Shown: positions 43,280 through 50,906 of the stretch, piece after piece | How positions within the stretch are numbered: the first letter of the stretch is position 1 | Layout of the letters: the number at the start of each line of letters is the position of its first letter | NCBI GenBank assembly: GCA_023451265.1 | Contig: JAEYAG010000080.1 | Coordinates: 1-64,000, forward strand | Source of the DNA: Actinomycetes bacterium | GTDB taxonomy: Bacteria; Actinomycetota; Actinomycetes; Actinomycetales; Microbacteriaceae | DNA: 64,000 bases | Reading direction: 5' to 3' | Program-made: the position numbers and the translations under genes | The notes under the pieces: model-generated | The model's database searches: none | What the model was told of the DNA's origin: nothing | What the model saw: only the letters and a program-made list of their open reading frames with translations

Positions 43280-44398
43280 TCAGATCAGTTCCATTACCGG
43301 CCCTTCGTGTACCGCCCGATAGATCGTGTTGCGGATCAGGTTGGCTTGGTCCGAGGTGAGAGTGCGGTCGATCGGTCGCAGGACGATCCGCAGTAGGAGA
43401 TTGACCTGCCCGTCCTGAGTTCCGAGGCGGGCCCGCGCAGCCTCGTGGAGCTCGTCGTGAGCTGTGCGGCTGAGCATCTCGACCGATTCGACGACGTCAG
43501 CGTCGTCTCCGAGCGCGATGCGGATGCGGTCGCCCAGTGTCTCGTCATCTTCGTCGGCACCCACGACGACGGAGATGTCGCGCCGGGACGCCGGCAGGGT
43601 TGAGACGTGCTGCCACGGCTCCAGAGACAGCATCTGGGAGGCGATACGGGGGTCTTCTGTCCGGAGGTATCGGATGTCGGGAACACCCTTGCGCAGCATT
43701 AGCGCCCGTTCCAAGCCCATGCCGAGCGCGAGCCCGGACCATCGCTCAGGGTCGAGTCCCGACCCGCGCAGCACGTCCGGATGGATTCGCCCACACTCGG
43801 CCAGCTCCAGCCATTCGCCATTGTGAAGCACGTCGATCTGACGGCCGCCGACGGTGTAGGGGTGTGTGACATCGGTCGCGGTCCATTTCGCGCCGGGAAG
43901 CACCGCCTCGACCAGACGGCCGATCATGGTGAGCATGTCATCGTCGTCGGTGTCCGGGGTGCTGCGGATACGCCAAAGATCGACCTGGTGCGGCTCGCCC
44001 ACGTGGCTGCGATCGACCGCGTCACGCCGGTAGACGAGGCCGGGAGCCACGATCAGCTCATCGACGTGGGACTTCCCTGCATAGTCCTCAAGGGCGGTCG
44101 GAAGTTCGGCGCTCGTGTGGCTGCGCAGCATGACCGTTTTGCTGATGTAGCGGGTGTATCGGCGAGCTCGGGTGACGTCGCCAGGGTCGTAGCCGAGGCG
44201 GTCGTAGTTTTCGCGGACGGGCACGATCGGCGTGCTCCGCACGTACCGGATGGTGCTGCCCCACTCGATCTGCAGGGCGGTCACGACCGAGTCCAGAAGC
44301 ACTTGGACCGCGTGGGCGCCCTGGGCTGGATCGGTGAGGTCGCGCATGTTCAGCGCGCGGCAAAGCTGGTCAGACGTCAGATAGTCGGCATACGACAT
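43280..44398 (-). CDS. Stand-alone PheRS-like ligase (PheS core fused to FDX-ACB domain)
   Basis: 372 residues. The class II aminoacyl-tRNA synthetase core shows motif 2 (GLVYRRDAVDRSHVGEPHQV) and motif 3 (ALGMGLERALMLRKGVPDIR) in the PheS style. From about residue 280 comes a ferredoxin-like FDX-ACB domain (DISVVVGADEDDETLGDRIR, VNLLLRIVLRPIDRTLTSDQ), normally found at the end of PheT. PheS catalysis plus PheT anticodon binding in one chain is the mitochondrial PheRS architecture and unusual in bacteria, which use alpha2-beta2 enzymes. It could be an inhibitor-resistant spare PheRS or a PheS-related ligase of secondary metabolism (SrmL-like). The usual FHQVEG has become PHQVDLWRI, so the amino-acid pocket may differ. 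Its leader RNA is structured. Confidence 0.82.
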   Translation of the reverse strand: MSYADYLTSDQLCRALNMRDLTDPAQGAHAVQVLLDSVVTALQIEWGSTIRYVRSTPIVPVRENYDRLGYDPGDVTRARRYTRYISKTVMLRSHTSAELPTALEDYAGKSHVDELIVAPGLVYRRDAVDRSHVGEPHQVDLWRIRSTPDTDDDDMLTMIGRLVEAVLPGAKWTATDVTHPYTVGGRQIDVLHNGEWLELAECGRIHPDVLRGSGLDPERWSGLALGMGLERALMLRKGVPDIRYLRTEDPRIASQMLSLEPWQHVSTLPASRRDISVVVGADEDDETLGDRIRIALGDDADVVESVEMLSRTAHDELHEAARARLGTQDGQVNLLLRIVLRPIDRTLTSDQANLIRNTIYRAVHEGPVMELI

Positions 44399-44403
44399 GA
44401 GAA

Positions 44404-44468
44404 GGTCTCCAAAACGATTGCAGGCTGGCGAAGAAGGTGAACTTCCCCCGGCCGTGCCTGCGGAGACC
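44404..44468 (-). promoter_or_regulatory. 5' leader helix masking the ribosome site of the PheRS-like gene
   Basis: Reading leftward, GGTCTCCGCAGGC (44468-44456) can pair with GCCTGC (44425-44420) and, after a 9-base bulge AATCGTTTT, with GGAGACC (44410-44404). The GGAG of the latter is the ribosome site, 8 bases before the ATG. An inner hairpin GAAG/CTTC caps the structure. The folded form would hide the ribosome site, so an inducing condition that opens the helix would switch translation on. Confidence 0.55.
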
Positions 44469-44491
44469 TATGCGCTATCAGTGCGCGTCAA

Positions 44492-44523
44492 GAACCCCGC
44501 GGCCATGTCCCGGCCGGGGGTTC
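44492..44523 (-). promoter_or_regulatory. Upstream leader hairpin of the PheRS-like gene
   Basis: On the leftward strand GAACCCC-CGGCC pairs with GGCCG-C-GGGGTTC around GGGACAT: 12 base pairs with one bulged C. It is followed by a small GCGC/GCGC hairpin and then by the ribosome-site-masking helix. It lacks a T-run. It may be part of a multi-stem sensing leader or an upstream terminator. Confidence 0.5.
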
Positions 44524-44701
44524 CAAAATCGCTGCTGCCTCAGCACGGCACCAGAATACATGCGCAATCCGCCCCCTACGCGCGACGTCAACAACCTTCT
44601 GGCCAGCAACAACTAGCGGACAGAGGGGACGGCTCGCCGCTGTCAACCCCCTTCCGATCGGATCGGTTGTTGGTCATCGTGGGGTGTCGAAGGAGGGCGC
44701 C

Positions 44702-44866
44702 ATGGAATCGCAGTCGCAGGACGACGCCGTGAACATCTCTCCCGAGGAGGCGCCGACGGATGCCGTGACCGACGAGGTCAAGCGGTCCGAGGTTCATCAG
44801 ACCGGGCAACTACACGCGGCCGACGAGCTGGCCGAGGTGCAGACCGAGGGACGGGACGAGACGTGA
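44702..44866 (+). CDS. Small acidic protein preceding the DUF2188 gene
   Basis: 54 residues from ATG 44702, with AGGAGGG 4 bases upstream. It is highly acidic and probably disordered (SPEEAPTDAVTDEVKRSEVH), with no cysteines and no membrane helix. Its stop overlaps the next GTG start, so the pair is translationally coupled. Similar short acidic proteins occur beside stress genes in Microbacteriaceae, but I cannot name a family. Confidence 0.55.
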   Translation: MESQSQDDAVNISPEEAPTDAVTDEVKRSEVHQTGQLHAADELAEVQTEGRDET

Positions 44867-45060
44867 GCGCCGATGTGGTGACCCGGTCGAACCGCGGTCA
44901 GTGGGAGGTGGTCGTCGCGGGGCGGCCCGAGCTCGACCGCAGCTTCTCGAGTCGCGAAGAGGCAGTCGATCAGGGTCGTGCGCTTGCGGATGAGCTGGGA
45001 GTGGCGCACCGGGTCGAGGAGAGCCACGCGACCGGAGTGATCACCGACCCACAGGACTGA
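44863..45060 (+). CDS. DUF2188 domain protein
   Basis: 65 residues. QWEVVVAGRPELDRSFSSRE, followed by EAVDQGRALA, is the beta-beta-alpha DUF2188 fold, in which a strand pair precedes a helix carrying the A-x-x-x-A-R pattern. The function of the family is unknown. Coupled to the preceding acidic gene by a GTGA overlap. Confidence 0.75.
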   Translation: MSADVVTRSNRGQWEVVVAGRPELDRSFSSREEAVDQGRALADELGVAHRVEESHATGVITDPQD

Positions 45061-45406
45061 CGCGGATCCACGGCACGTCGCCTTCACCCGTGGTCGACTA
45101 GGTTGTTCCATCATCCTCATCGATCCACACCGCATCCACGGCACGGCTGGCTGCTGCCGCGGCCCGCGGGCACCGATTCGGTCGTCGCGGGCTGCCTGTC
45201 GTTCGCATCATTCATGTCTGGCCCCTCAAACCCTGACGGCATTGGCGCGAGCCTGGGCGATGCAGGGGCTTGGCAGGCCCCGCACCGACACCGGGCGCGC
45301 ACGCTTCCGGAAGCGATTCGCCCGAAAGGAGCGTGGGCCGATGTTCGCAAGGTGGTCGGCATGGCATGGGTAACGTCGTACATCCGAGATCACGTGGGTA
45401 GGTCAC
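45061..45406. other. Gene-free stretch
   Basis: About 345 bp without a supportable gene, repeat or clear hairpin. Frames on both strands lack ribosome sites and recognisable proteins. A promoter for the following gene is presumably here. Confidence 0.5.
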
Positions 45407-45718
45407 GTGTCGGCGGTCATCAATGATTTCGGAGCGATTCGATTGGGATCGATCTTCCTCCTCTCATGGTTCGCACAGTCGCTGGCGGGCCACGTGGTGG
45501 CGAACGAGGACAACGCGGAACACGGGTTGCCTCCCGAGACGTGGCTGGTCTACGTCGGCTCCCCGGAGTTCTGGAACCGAACGCTGCAGAACTGGCAGTC
45601 CGAGTTCCTCGCTGTCGGCGCGATGGTGGCGTCTGCGATTTATCTGCGACAGAGGGGATCGAGCGAGTCCAAGCCCGTCGGTACGCCTCACCACACCAGC
45701 TCCGTCGAGTCGGAATGA
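45407..45718 (+). CDS. DUF6766-like small membrane protein
   Basis: 103 residues from GTG 45407. One membrane helix with LGSIFLLSWFAQSLAGHVVA, then WNRTLQNWQSEFLAVGAMVA, a second helix, and a QRGSSESKP tail. The SLAGH...NWQSEFLQ pattern is that of DUF6766 proteins, which are usually about twice as long with four helices. This copy corresponds to the N-terminal half only. It may be a natural short form or a truncated gene. Confidence 0.65.
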   Translation: MSAVINDFGAIRLGSIFLLSWFAQSLAGHVVANEDNAEHGLPPETWLVYVGSPEFWNRTLQNWQSEFLAVGAMVASAIYLRQRGSSESKPVGTPHHTSSVESE

Positions 45719-45756
45719 TTGCCGTAGCCAGCCGCACTGCCGCGGGTGGACGCGCG

Positions 45757-46134
45757 TCAGGGAGCCGACGCAATCTGGGCCTCCGAGACCTGGACGGTCT
45801 GCGGTGCGTCGTCAGCCGACGGCCCCGGTGCGTCTTCGATGTGTTCAGCGACGAGCATGATCCCGCCGGACGAGTTCGCGGACTGCGCGAGCTCCTCGAT
45901 CCAGGAGCGGTTCAGCTCCGGCGGCTCGGGGTCATCGAACACGAATCGCAGGGGGATCGATGGATGCAGCCAGATCGTGCTCCGTCCGCGAGGCTGGCCG
46001 TCGGGGTGCTGCCACGAGACGGTAAAGCTTTCGCTTCGACGCAGCTTGGTTGCGATCACGACCTTGAGGTGTGCGAGAGCGCGGTCCTCGATATGGATGG
46101 GCGTCGCCGATCCTGCATAGTAGAGGGTCCCCAC
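45757..46134 (-). CDS. DUF7882 family protein
   Basis: 125 residues from GTG 46134; the frame opens at 46182, but the family starts with M-G-x-L-x-Y as here (VGTLYYAGSATPIHIEDRAL). HLKVVIATKLRRSESFTVSW and STIWLHPSIPLRFVFDDPEP are the conserved core of DUF7882, a small family common in Microbacteriaceae, and therefore a taxonomic marker. TATAGT lies 6 bases before the GTG, so a leaderless transcript is likely. Function unknown. Confidence 0.8.
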   Translation of the reverse strand: MGTLYYAGSATPIHIEDRALAHLKVVIATKLRRSESFTVSWQHPDGQPRGRSTIWLHPSIPLRFVFDDPEPPELNRSWIEELAQSANSSGGIMLVAEHIEDAPGPSADDAPQTVQVSEAQIASAP

Positions 46135-46402
46135 GGGCTCACTATACGGTGTAAGTTTTGCCCTGGCGGCTCCGGCGCTCATTCATCTTGTTGGTTTCTG
46201 GCCCTGCCCGTGGCTTGCGGAGCCCTCGCCTGAACCCATGGCGCACGATCTGGCAGCGACGATGTGGCGGCGGCAGCGGTGGTTGGTGCGGACCCTGAAT
46301 TCACACGACCGCATGACCCGACTGTGGCAACAACGGGTCGCGCCGGAGCGCCTCTGTTCGTACGCTGCAGTGAAGCCGTTCGCAGAGGCGAGGGGGGGTG
46401 AC

Positions 46403-47002
46403 GTGGACTCGATAGACACGCGCGATCGCGCGCAGGCCGAGGCGATCTTCGGGCGGACGTTCCCGCACATCGGGATTGAGGACGATCCGCACGGCCGGCC
46501 CTTCCGGTTCCGCTACGAACGCGTCGACCGCGGAGCGTTGACCCGCACGCGGCTGCGGGTCCACGGAGTCGTGCACACGCCGGGCGTGTACCCCGATCAT
46601 GTGGCGATCGGCCGCCGCCGTCACGGCCAGGTCGGCATTCGGTACGGTGCGCACGAACTGGACACTACCCAGCCTTACCTGCGGCCCCCGGGTGCGTCGG
46701 CGGCACGGTTCGAGAACTCGGACGTCGAACTCATCATCATCCAACGCGAAGCGTTCGTTGCCATTGCCGGCCGCTACCTCGAGGGGTCGAGGCGCGCGCT
46801 CATCGCGCCGCGCCCCGACCGTGCGCGCGCCGTCTCCGCGGCCGGAGTGCGCTTCTGGCACGCGACTGCCGATGCCGTCGCCTCAGCGCTGTGGGCGGAC
46901 TCCACCCTGAGCGACGCGCTGTTGGAGGAGTTCGTGGTGGCGGCCGTCCTGACGACCTTCGATGCCCCGCGTCGTCCGGCGGGCGACGGAGTTCATCGAT
47001 GA
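46403..47002 (+). CDS. AraC-type regulator lacking its DNA-binding domain
   Basis: 199 residues from GTG 46403, preceded by AGGGGGG. The sequence follows the N-terminal ligand/dimerisation domain of AraC/XylS-like proteins: FPHIGIEDDPHG start, HVAIGRRRHGQVGIRYGAHE, then RFWHATADAVASALWADSTL and LLEEFVVAAVLTTFDAP. Family members continue for another 100 residues with two helix-turn-helix motifs; here translation ends instead. It is a truncated gene or a natural DNA-binding-less modulator. Its stop overlaps the next small gene. Confidence 0.6.
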   Translation: MDSIDTRDRAQAEAIFGRTFPHIGIEDDPHGRPFRFRYERVDRGALTRTRLRVHGVVHTPGVYPDHVAIGRRRHGQVGIRYGAHELDTTQPYLRPPGASAARFENSDVELIIIQREAFVAIAGRYLEGSRRALIAPRPDRARAVSAAGVRFWHATADAVASALWADSTLSDALLEEFVVAAVLTTFDAPRRPAGDGVHR

Positions 47003-47196
47003 GCATCGGGGCGAGCCCCCTTCCGGTAGTGACCGAGCTCGCGATGCAACTCGGGGTGACCCTCCTCGCTACGACTGAGGCGCTCCTCGACTGGTACGGC
47101 GCTGCACAACCCGAGTTCGATCGGCTCCAGGGCGCCAGGCAGAGGTTTGCTACGCGGTTGTCAGCGCTTCCCGATGCGGCCTTCGCGCCGGACTGA
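46999..47196 (+). CDS. Small helical protein coupled to the AraC-like gene
   Basis: 65 residues from ATG 46999, overlapping the previous stop (ATGA). Two amphipathic helices: LPVVTELAMQLGVTLLATTE and LQGARQRFATRLSALPDAAF. No family recognised. The overlap shows it is expressed with the HTH-less AraC-type protein, so the truncation there has become part of a working operon or the two are remnants of one region. Confidence 0.5.
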   Translation: MSIGASPLPVVTELAMQLGVTLLATTEALLDWYGAAQPEFDRLQGARQRFATRLSALPDAAFAPD

Positions 47197-47422
47197 CAAC
47201 GTGGGCTATGCGCCCCGTTGCACCGGGTGCGCGCAGCGAACGCTCGTGAATCCAGTGTGCCGTCGATGTCCCTCTAGCGGGCAGCGCGCGTATAGGGATC
47301 CCGTGCGGCCGCGTTAGCTGCTGGGGCGTCTGCGGGCGTCACCGAACCCCGTCGCGTGGCAGGGCGCGTGTGGAGCAAGTCTGCGTTGCACTTGAGTCGC
47401 CCCGGAGACACGTCGCTCGCCA

Positions 47423-47441
47423 GTGTCCCGAAAGTGTCCCG
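47423..47441. repeat. Direct repeats GTGTCCCG left of the tRNA fragment (arm-site-like)
   Basis: GTGTCCCG occurs at 47423-47430 and 47434-47441, repeated with an 11-bp period, one helical turn. Such paired repeats are typical of arm-type integrase binding sites beside attachment cores. Confidence 0.5.
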
Positions 47442-47598
47442 GAGCGACCAGAGCGTCGCGTTCGGCCGCGCGTGCACAGTGCTTCGCGTGTGAGGCGAGC
47501 GCGAACAATGAGGGAGGAAACTCCCGGTAGCTGGCCGAATCGCCCGGTATCCCGTGTATACGGCGTGCTTTCAATACCGGGCCTCCAAGTTGCTGACC

Positions 47599-47658
47599 TG
47601 ACCCTGCTAAGGTGGAGTCCCCTTATGGGGACCGAGGGTTCAAATCCCTCCGTCTCCG
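47599..47658 (+). other. Attachment-site core: 3' fragment of a tRNA-Ser(GCU) gene
   Basis: The 3' part of a tRNA is recognisable. It has an anticodon loop CTGCTAA with anticodon GCT at 47606-47608, and a long variable arm GTCCCC-TTAT-GGGGAC (47617-47632). A perfect T arm (GAGGG-TTCAAAT-CCCTC, 47634-47650) and acceptor strand CGTCTCCG (47651-47658) follow. The long variable arm and GCT anticodon identify tRNA-Ser. No D arm or 5' acceptor strand (GGAGACG) precedes it, so it cannot be a functional tRNA. Tyrosine integrases commonly insert at tRNA 3' ends and leave exactly such a duplicated fragment. Confidence 0.78.
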
Positions 47659-47676
47659 CTCTGAGAATCAGGCTCG

Positions 47677-47700
47677 AAACCCGCGGAATTCCGCGGGTTT
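47677..47700 (+). terminator. Terminator following the tRNA fragment
   Basis: A perfect 24-base palindrome with arms AAACCCGCGGAA and TTCCGCGGGTTT, followed by TCT. It lies 19 bp after the acceptor end, the normal place for a tRNA gene terminator, so it was probably copied along with the tRNA 3' end. Confidence 0.8.
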
Positions 47701-47730
47701 TCTGCTTTCCGAGTGAGGTGCCGGAAGTGC

Positions 47731-47751
47731 TTCTGCCACGTTTCTGCCACG
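47731..47751. repeat. Direct repeats TTCTGCCACG right of the tRNA fragment (arm-site-like)
   Basis: TTCTGCCACG occurs at 47731-47740 and 47742-47751, again with an 11-bp period. It differs in sequence from the left pair, as expected for sites of a different integrase or the other arm. Confidence 0.5.
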
Positions 47752-47908
47752 AAACCGGTCAAGAACCTCCCGCCGCAGCTCGCGAACAGCCTCCCCGGGA
47801 TCATTCGGGACGCGACCCCATGCGAGGATGACGATGGGCATTTCGGCCGCCCGAGGGCGGGCGCCGAGTCGGCCGGCCGGCGTGGGTAAGATCAAGGAGG
47901 AACCAGTA

Positions 47909-49063
47909 GTGGGGCTGATTCAGGCTTTCAGCGGTGCCATCGGCGGAACGTTCGCCGACCAGTGGAAAGACATCATCACGGCAGGCCCGTTTGATGAGCG
48001 AACTGTGGTGGCCCCCGGACTCTTCCGCCAGAGCAACGCGGGTCGCGGCGTTAACCGTCGCGGTTCCGTCGATGTCATCTCGAACGGGTCGAAGATCTTC
48101 GTTCCGGAGAATACCGCTGCGCTGATTTTCGGCGAGGGTGGGGTTGAGGAGATCGTCACAGACCCGGGCGGATATGAATACTTCTTCGGCCAAGCCAGCG
48201 TGTTCGCGGGGGACGGTATCGTCGACTCGCTCTTCCGGCAGGCCACCGAGCGCTTCGGCTACGGGGGCCAGACAGCCGACCAGAAGTGGGTCTCATTCGT
48301 CAACCTTCGTGAGTTGCGCGGTTTGAAGTTCGGAACTCGGGCGCCGATGGCGTATCACGACCTGTTCTACAACGCCGATCTCGAGCTCACCGCCTTCGGC
48401 TCGTTCGCCCTCCAGGTCGTCGATCCTGTGACCTTCGTGCGGAACTTCTTGCCCGCCAATAGCCGGCACTACAGTTTTGACAGCCCAGGTGCTCAGGAGC
48501 AGATCTCGGCGGAGTTCCTCCAAGCATTCATAACCGCCGTCAACGCGCTTTCGCGAACCCGTCGACTTCCCGAAATGCCCGCGCACGCCGGCGAGATCGC
48601 ACATGCGATGGCGGACGACAGTGGCGTGCTGGGCTCCTGGATCACCCGATACGGACTCGACCTTGTCAACGTCGGCATCGAGAACATCGAGTTCTCGACG
48701 GCTTCGCGAGAGCTCGTCCGGCAGTTCGCATCCAACCGCTTAAGTGTGTCTGCGTACGAAGGCGTCTCCCAACAAGCGTCGAACGTCCTGGCCCAGCAGA
48801 AGATCGCCCAGGGCATCCAGGATCACGGGTTAGGAGACGCCGCGGGACTCGCGGTCGGACTGGGGGTAGTGACTGGACTCAACCCCATGAACGCCGCGCC
48901 GGTCGGGTCGCCCGTTGACTCCGGGGCAACCTCAGCTCCTGCGCCAGCGTTGTCAGTTGATGAGCAGATTGAGACCGTCAAGAAGCTGAAAGAACTCGCC
49001 GACGCTGGGGTCCTCACCGATGATGAGTTTCAGGCAAAGAAGAAGCAAGTCATGGGCTTATGA
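47909..49063 (+). CDS. SPFH-domain protein with C-terminal SHOCT motif
   Basis: 384 residues from GTG 47909, with AAGGAGG 8 bases upstream. The SPFH (stomatin/flotillin) core includes NRRGSVDVISNGSKIFVPEN, TDPGGYEYFFGQASVF and QKWVSFVNLRELRGLKFGTR, then a helical region ending with SVSAYEGVSQQASNVLAQQK. A Pro/Ala-rich linker leads to LSVDEQIETVKKLKELADAG and VLTDDEFQAKKKQVMGL, a SHOCT motif. There is no membrane helix. Relatives of the YdjI/virion-core type bind membranes peripherally and are linked to envelope stress. It is convergent with a membrane zinc-ribbon gene (13 bp apart). Confidence 0.82.
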   Translation: MGLIQAFSGAIGGTFADQWKDIITAGPFDERTVVAPGLFRQSNAGRGVNRRGSVDVISNGSKIFVPENTAALIFGEGGVEEIVTDPGGYEYFFGQASVFAGDGIVDSLFRQATERFGYGGQTADQKWVSFVNLRELRGLKFGTRAPMAYHDLFYNADLELTAFGSFALQVVDPVTFVRNFLPANSRHYSFDSPGAQEQISAEFLQAFITAVNALSRTRRLPEMPAHAGEIAHAMADDSGVLGSWITRYGLDLVNVGIENIEFSTASRELVRQFASNRLSVSAYEGVSQQASNVLAQQKIAQGIQDHGLGDAAGLAVGLGVVTGLNPMNAAPVGSPVDSGATSAPAPALSVDEQIETVKKLKELADAGVLTDDEFQAKKKQVMGL

Positions 49064-49076
49064 CGCGGCTCGCCGT

Positions 49077-49676
49077 TTACGCGGGCAGAGGCTGAGTGCA
49101 GTACGGACATGCGCGAGTAATGCCGACGATCACTTCAGAGCGGGCGCCGCAACTTGGACAGGTCGCAACAGTCTTGTGGGCACGCTCTGGCGTGAACTTC
49201 TTACTGATGATCTGGCCCGTCTGATAGTCGATGTAGTAGTCCTCGATCATCCCGGAATCGATCATGCGCTGGACATCCTGGTAGACCCGCGCTGGCTTGA
49301 CGTTGACAATGCTCGCGACCTGCTGAACCGAGATCGACTCCACGCCTTTGAGGATTGGCACGTATCGCTTCAGGCGGGTTCCGCCGGCCGGGCGAATGAC
49401 TGAGATCCAGATAGTGATGCCAGCGAGTAGTGCGGCGGCGACCCAGCACGCGATGGCACCCTGCAGGTAGCCGACGCGCTCGCTCATGGGCACGTCATGG
49501 GTTTCACTCCACCACAGAATTCCCGAGGATTCAGTCGACTTCGAGTAGCCCATGAGGAGAAGAAGTCCCATGAGAAAGAAGAACGCCGCTCCCAATCCGC
49601 CTGTTGAGGCTAGGGTACTTCGCCCGCCCGGCTCGTTCTTCCGGCTCTTCGGGTTCTTTAAGTTCTTCGGGGGCAT
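49077..49676 (-). CDS. Two-helix membrane protein with winged-helix and zinc-ribbon domains
   Basis: 199 residues. Basic N-terminus, membrane helices at about 28-45 (LGAAFFFLMGLLLLMGYS) and 73-92 (IACWVAAALLAGITIWISVI). A winged-helix-like segment follows (SISVQQVASIVNVKPARVYQ, DVQRMIDSGMIEDYYID), then a C-terminal zinc ribbon CPSCG...CPYC. Similar zinc-ribbon proteins accompany SPFH/YdjI genes in other bacteria, where the ribbon is thought to recruit the SPFH partner. The wHTH resembles those in PCI-type scaffolds and may not bind DNA. Confidence 0.62.
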   Translation of the reverse strand: MPPKNLKNPKSRKNEPGGRSTLASTGGLGAAFFFLMGLLLLMGYSKSTESSGILWWSETHDVPMSERVGYLQGAIACWVAAALLAGITIWISVIRPAGGTRLKRYVPILKGVESISVQQVASIVNVKPARVYQDVQRMIDSGMIEDYYIDYQTGQIISKKFTPERAHKTVATCPSCGARSEVIVGITRACPYCTQPLPA

Positions 49677-49811
49677 TCGGGACTACCTGTTTGAGGGGTT
49701 GCTGTTGGAGTTCAGCCTAGTTCGCGGTGCGCTGCGCTTCGCTGCCAATCGGCCAGCGTGGCTACCGGCGCACGCTCCGTATGTTCTAGCGGCATTCACG
49801 GGAGACGGGAC

Positions 49812-50906
49812 TCAGCGGGCCCCATCGATCTGGTCGAGCAACCGATCCAGCCCGTCGTCGAAGAGATCCGCGTATCGATCCAGTGTCATCGCCGCCGATG
49901 CGTGGCCGAGCATCCGCTGCACGGACTTCACGTTGCCGCCGGCGTTCACCGCGATCGAGGCCGCGGTGTGCCGCAGGTCGTGCAGCACCATCGTCTCGAT
50001 GCCGGCCGTCTTCAGAGCCGTCTTCCACCATGACTTCGAGCCCGCCGACGAGCGCACGCGGCGCATGTAGTCGCCGGTCGGCCCGGGGAACACGAGATCG
50101 CTCTTGCGGCGTCCCGTGATCTCGGCACGCAGCGCCTCAACCACGATCGCGGGCAGCGGGACGAGGCGGGTGCTGGCATCCGTCTTCGGCGTGCTCAGGT
50201 GGATCTCGCCATGCACTTCGACGGCCGACCTGTGCACGGTGATTCGTCGCTTGTCCAGGTCGACGTCGGCGACCTTCAGCGCGACAGCCTCGCCCCAGCG
50301 CAGTCCGCAGTACCCCAGCGTCAGCACAAGCGGCCGGTGCGAACCGCTCGCATCCGCGACGCGACGCAGTTCCTCCTGCGTCAGGTATCGGCGGATGCGC
50401 CGGGTCCGGCGGCGAGGCAGCGAGTCGACACCGGTGGCAGGGTTCCTTCCCAGTCGGCCGTCCTTGACGGCCTGCTTCAGAATGCCGTTCAGCACCCCGT
50501 AGGCGCGGTGCACGATCGATGGAGAACGGTCGATCGTGCTGAGCCACGCGGCGATGTCGCCGTTAATGACCCGACGCAGCGGTACCCGCTCCCAGCGTGG
50601 CGCGACGTAAAGGCGCCAGCTCGTCTCGAGCGGCTTGTATGCCGACGGCTTGAGGGTGTTTTTCTTGATGTCGAGCCAGGCCGGCGCCAACGAGCCGACG
50701 GTGACCGTCGACTTGCGGGGGTCGGTCCAGTCGCCGGTGATCAGCTTCGACTTCTCCGTCGTCAGCCACGCCTCGGCCTCTGACTTCGTGGGGAAGCCGC
50801 GCTTCTCGACGATGCGATTGCTGGGCGAGACGTACCGGGCGCGCCACAGTGTGCCGTGCTTGACCGAGTCGTAGGAGTAGACGTTACGGGTCGTGCGCTT
50901 AGGCAT
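49812..50906 (-). CDS. int: Tyrosine integrase
   Basis: 364 residues. An N-terminal arm-binding domain (GTLWRARYVSPSNRIVEKRG) and a core-binding SAM-like domain precede the catalytic domain. The catalytic Arg is in GYCGLRWGEAVALK, the H-x-x-R box is HDLRHTAAS, and LGHASAAMTLDRYADL carries the last His and the nucleophilic Tyr. All catalytic residues are present. The gene lies 2.1 kb from the tRNA-Ser fragment, the only attachment-like sequence nearby. Its start overlaps the stop of the regulator upstream by 8 bp. Confidence 0.92.
   Translation of the reverse strand: MPKRTTRNVYSYDSVKHGTLWRARYVSPSNRIVEKRGFPTKSEAEAWLTTEKSKLITGDWTDPRKSTVTVGSLAPAWLDIKKNTLKPSAYKPLETSWRLYVAPRWERVPLRRVINGDIAAWLSTIDRSPSIVHRAYGVLNGILKQAVKDGRLGRNPATGVDSLPRRRTRRIRRYLTQEELRRVADASGSHRPLVLTLGYCGLRWGEAVALKVADVDLDKRRITVHRSAVEVHGEIHLSTPKTDASTRLVPLPAIVVEALRAEITGRRKSDLVFPGPTGDYMRRVRSSAGSKSWWKTALKTAGIETMVLHDLRHTAASIAVNAGGNVKSVQRMLGHASAAMTLDRYADLFDDGLDRLLDQIDGAR

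Noticed and set aside
42200..43300. Terminal inverted repeats and target duplication of the IS481 element.
   Set aside because: I compared both flanks by eye and found no convincing pair, so element ends are not annotated.
44399..44600. T-box riboswitch before the PheRS-like gene.
   Set aside because: The T-box sequence and Stem I features are not present; only generic stem-loops can be supported.
47540..47660. A complete functional tRNA-Ser gene.
   Set aside because: No D arm or GGAGACG acceptor strand occurs at the required distance upstream; only the 3' part is present.
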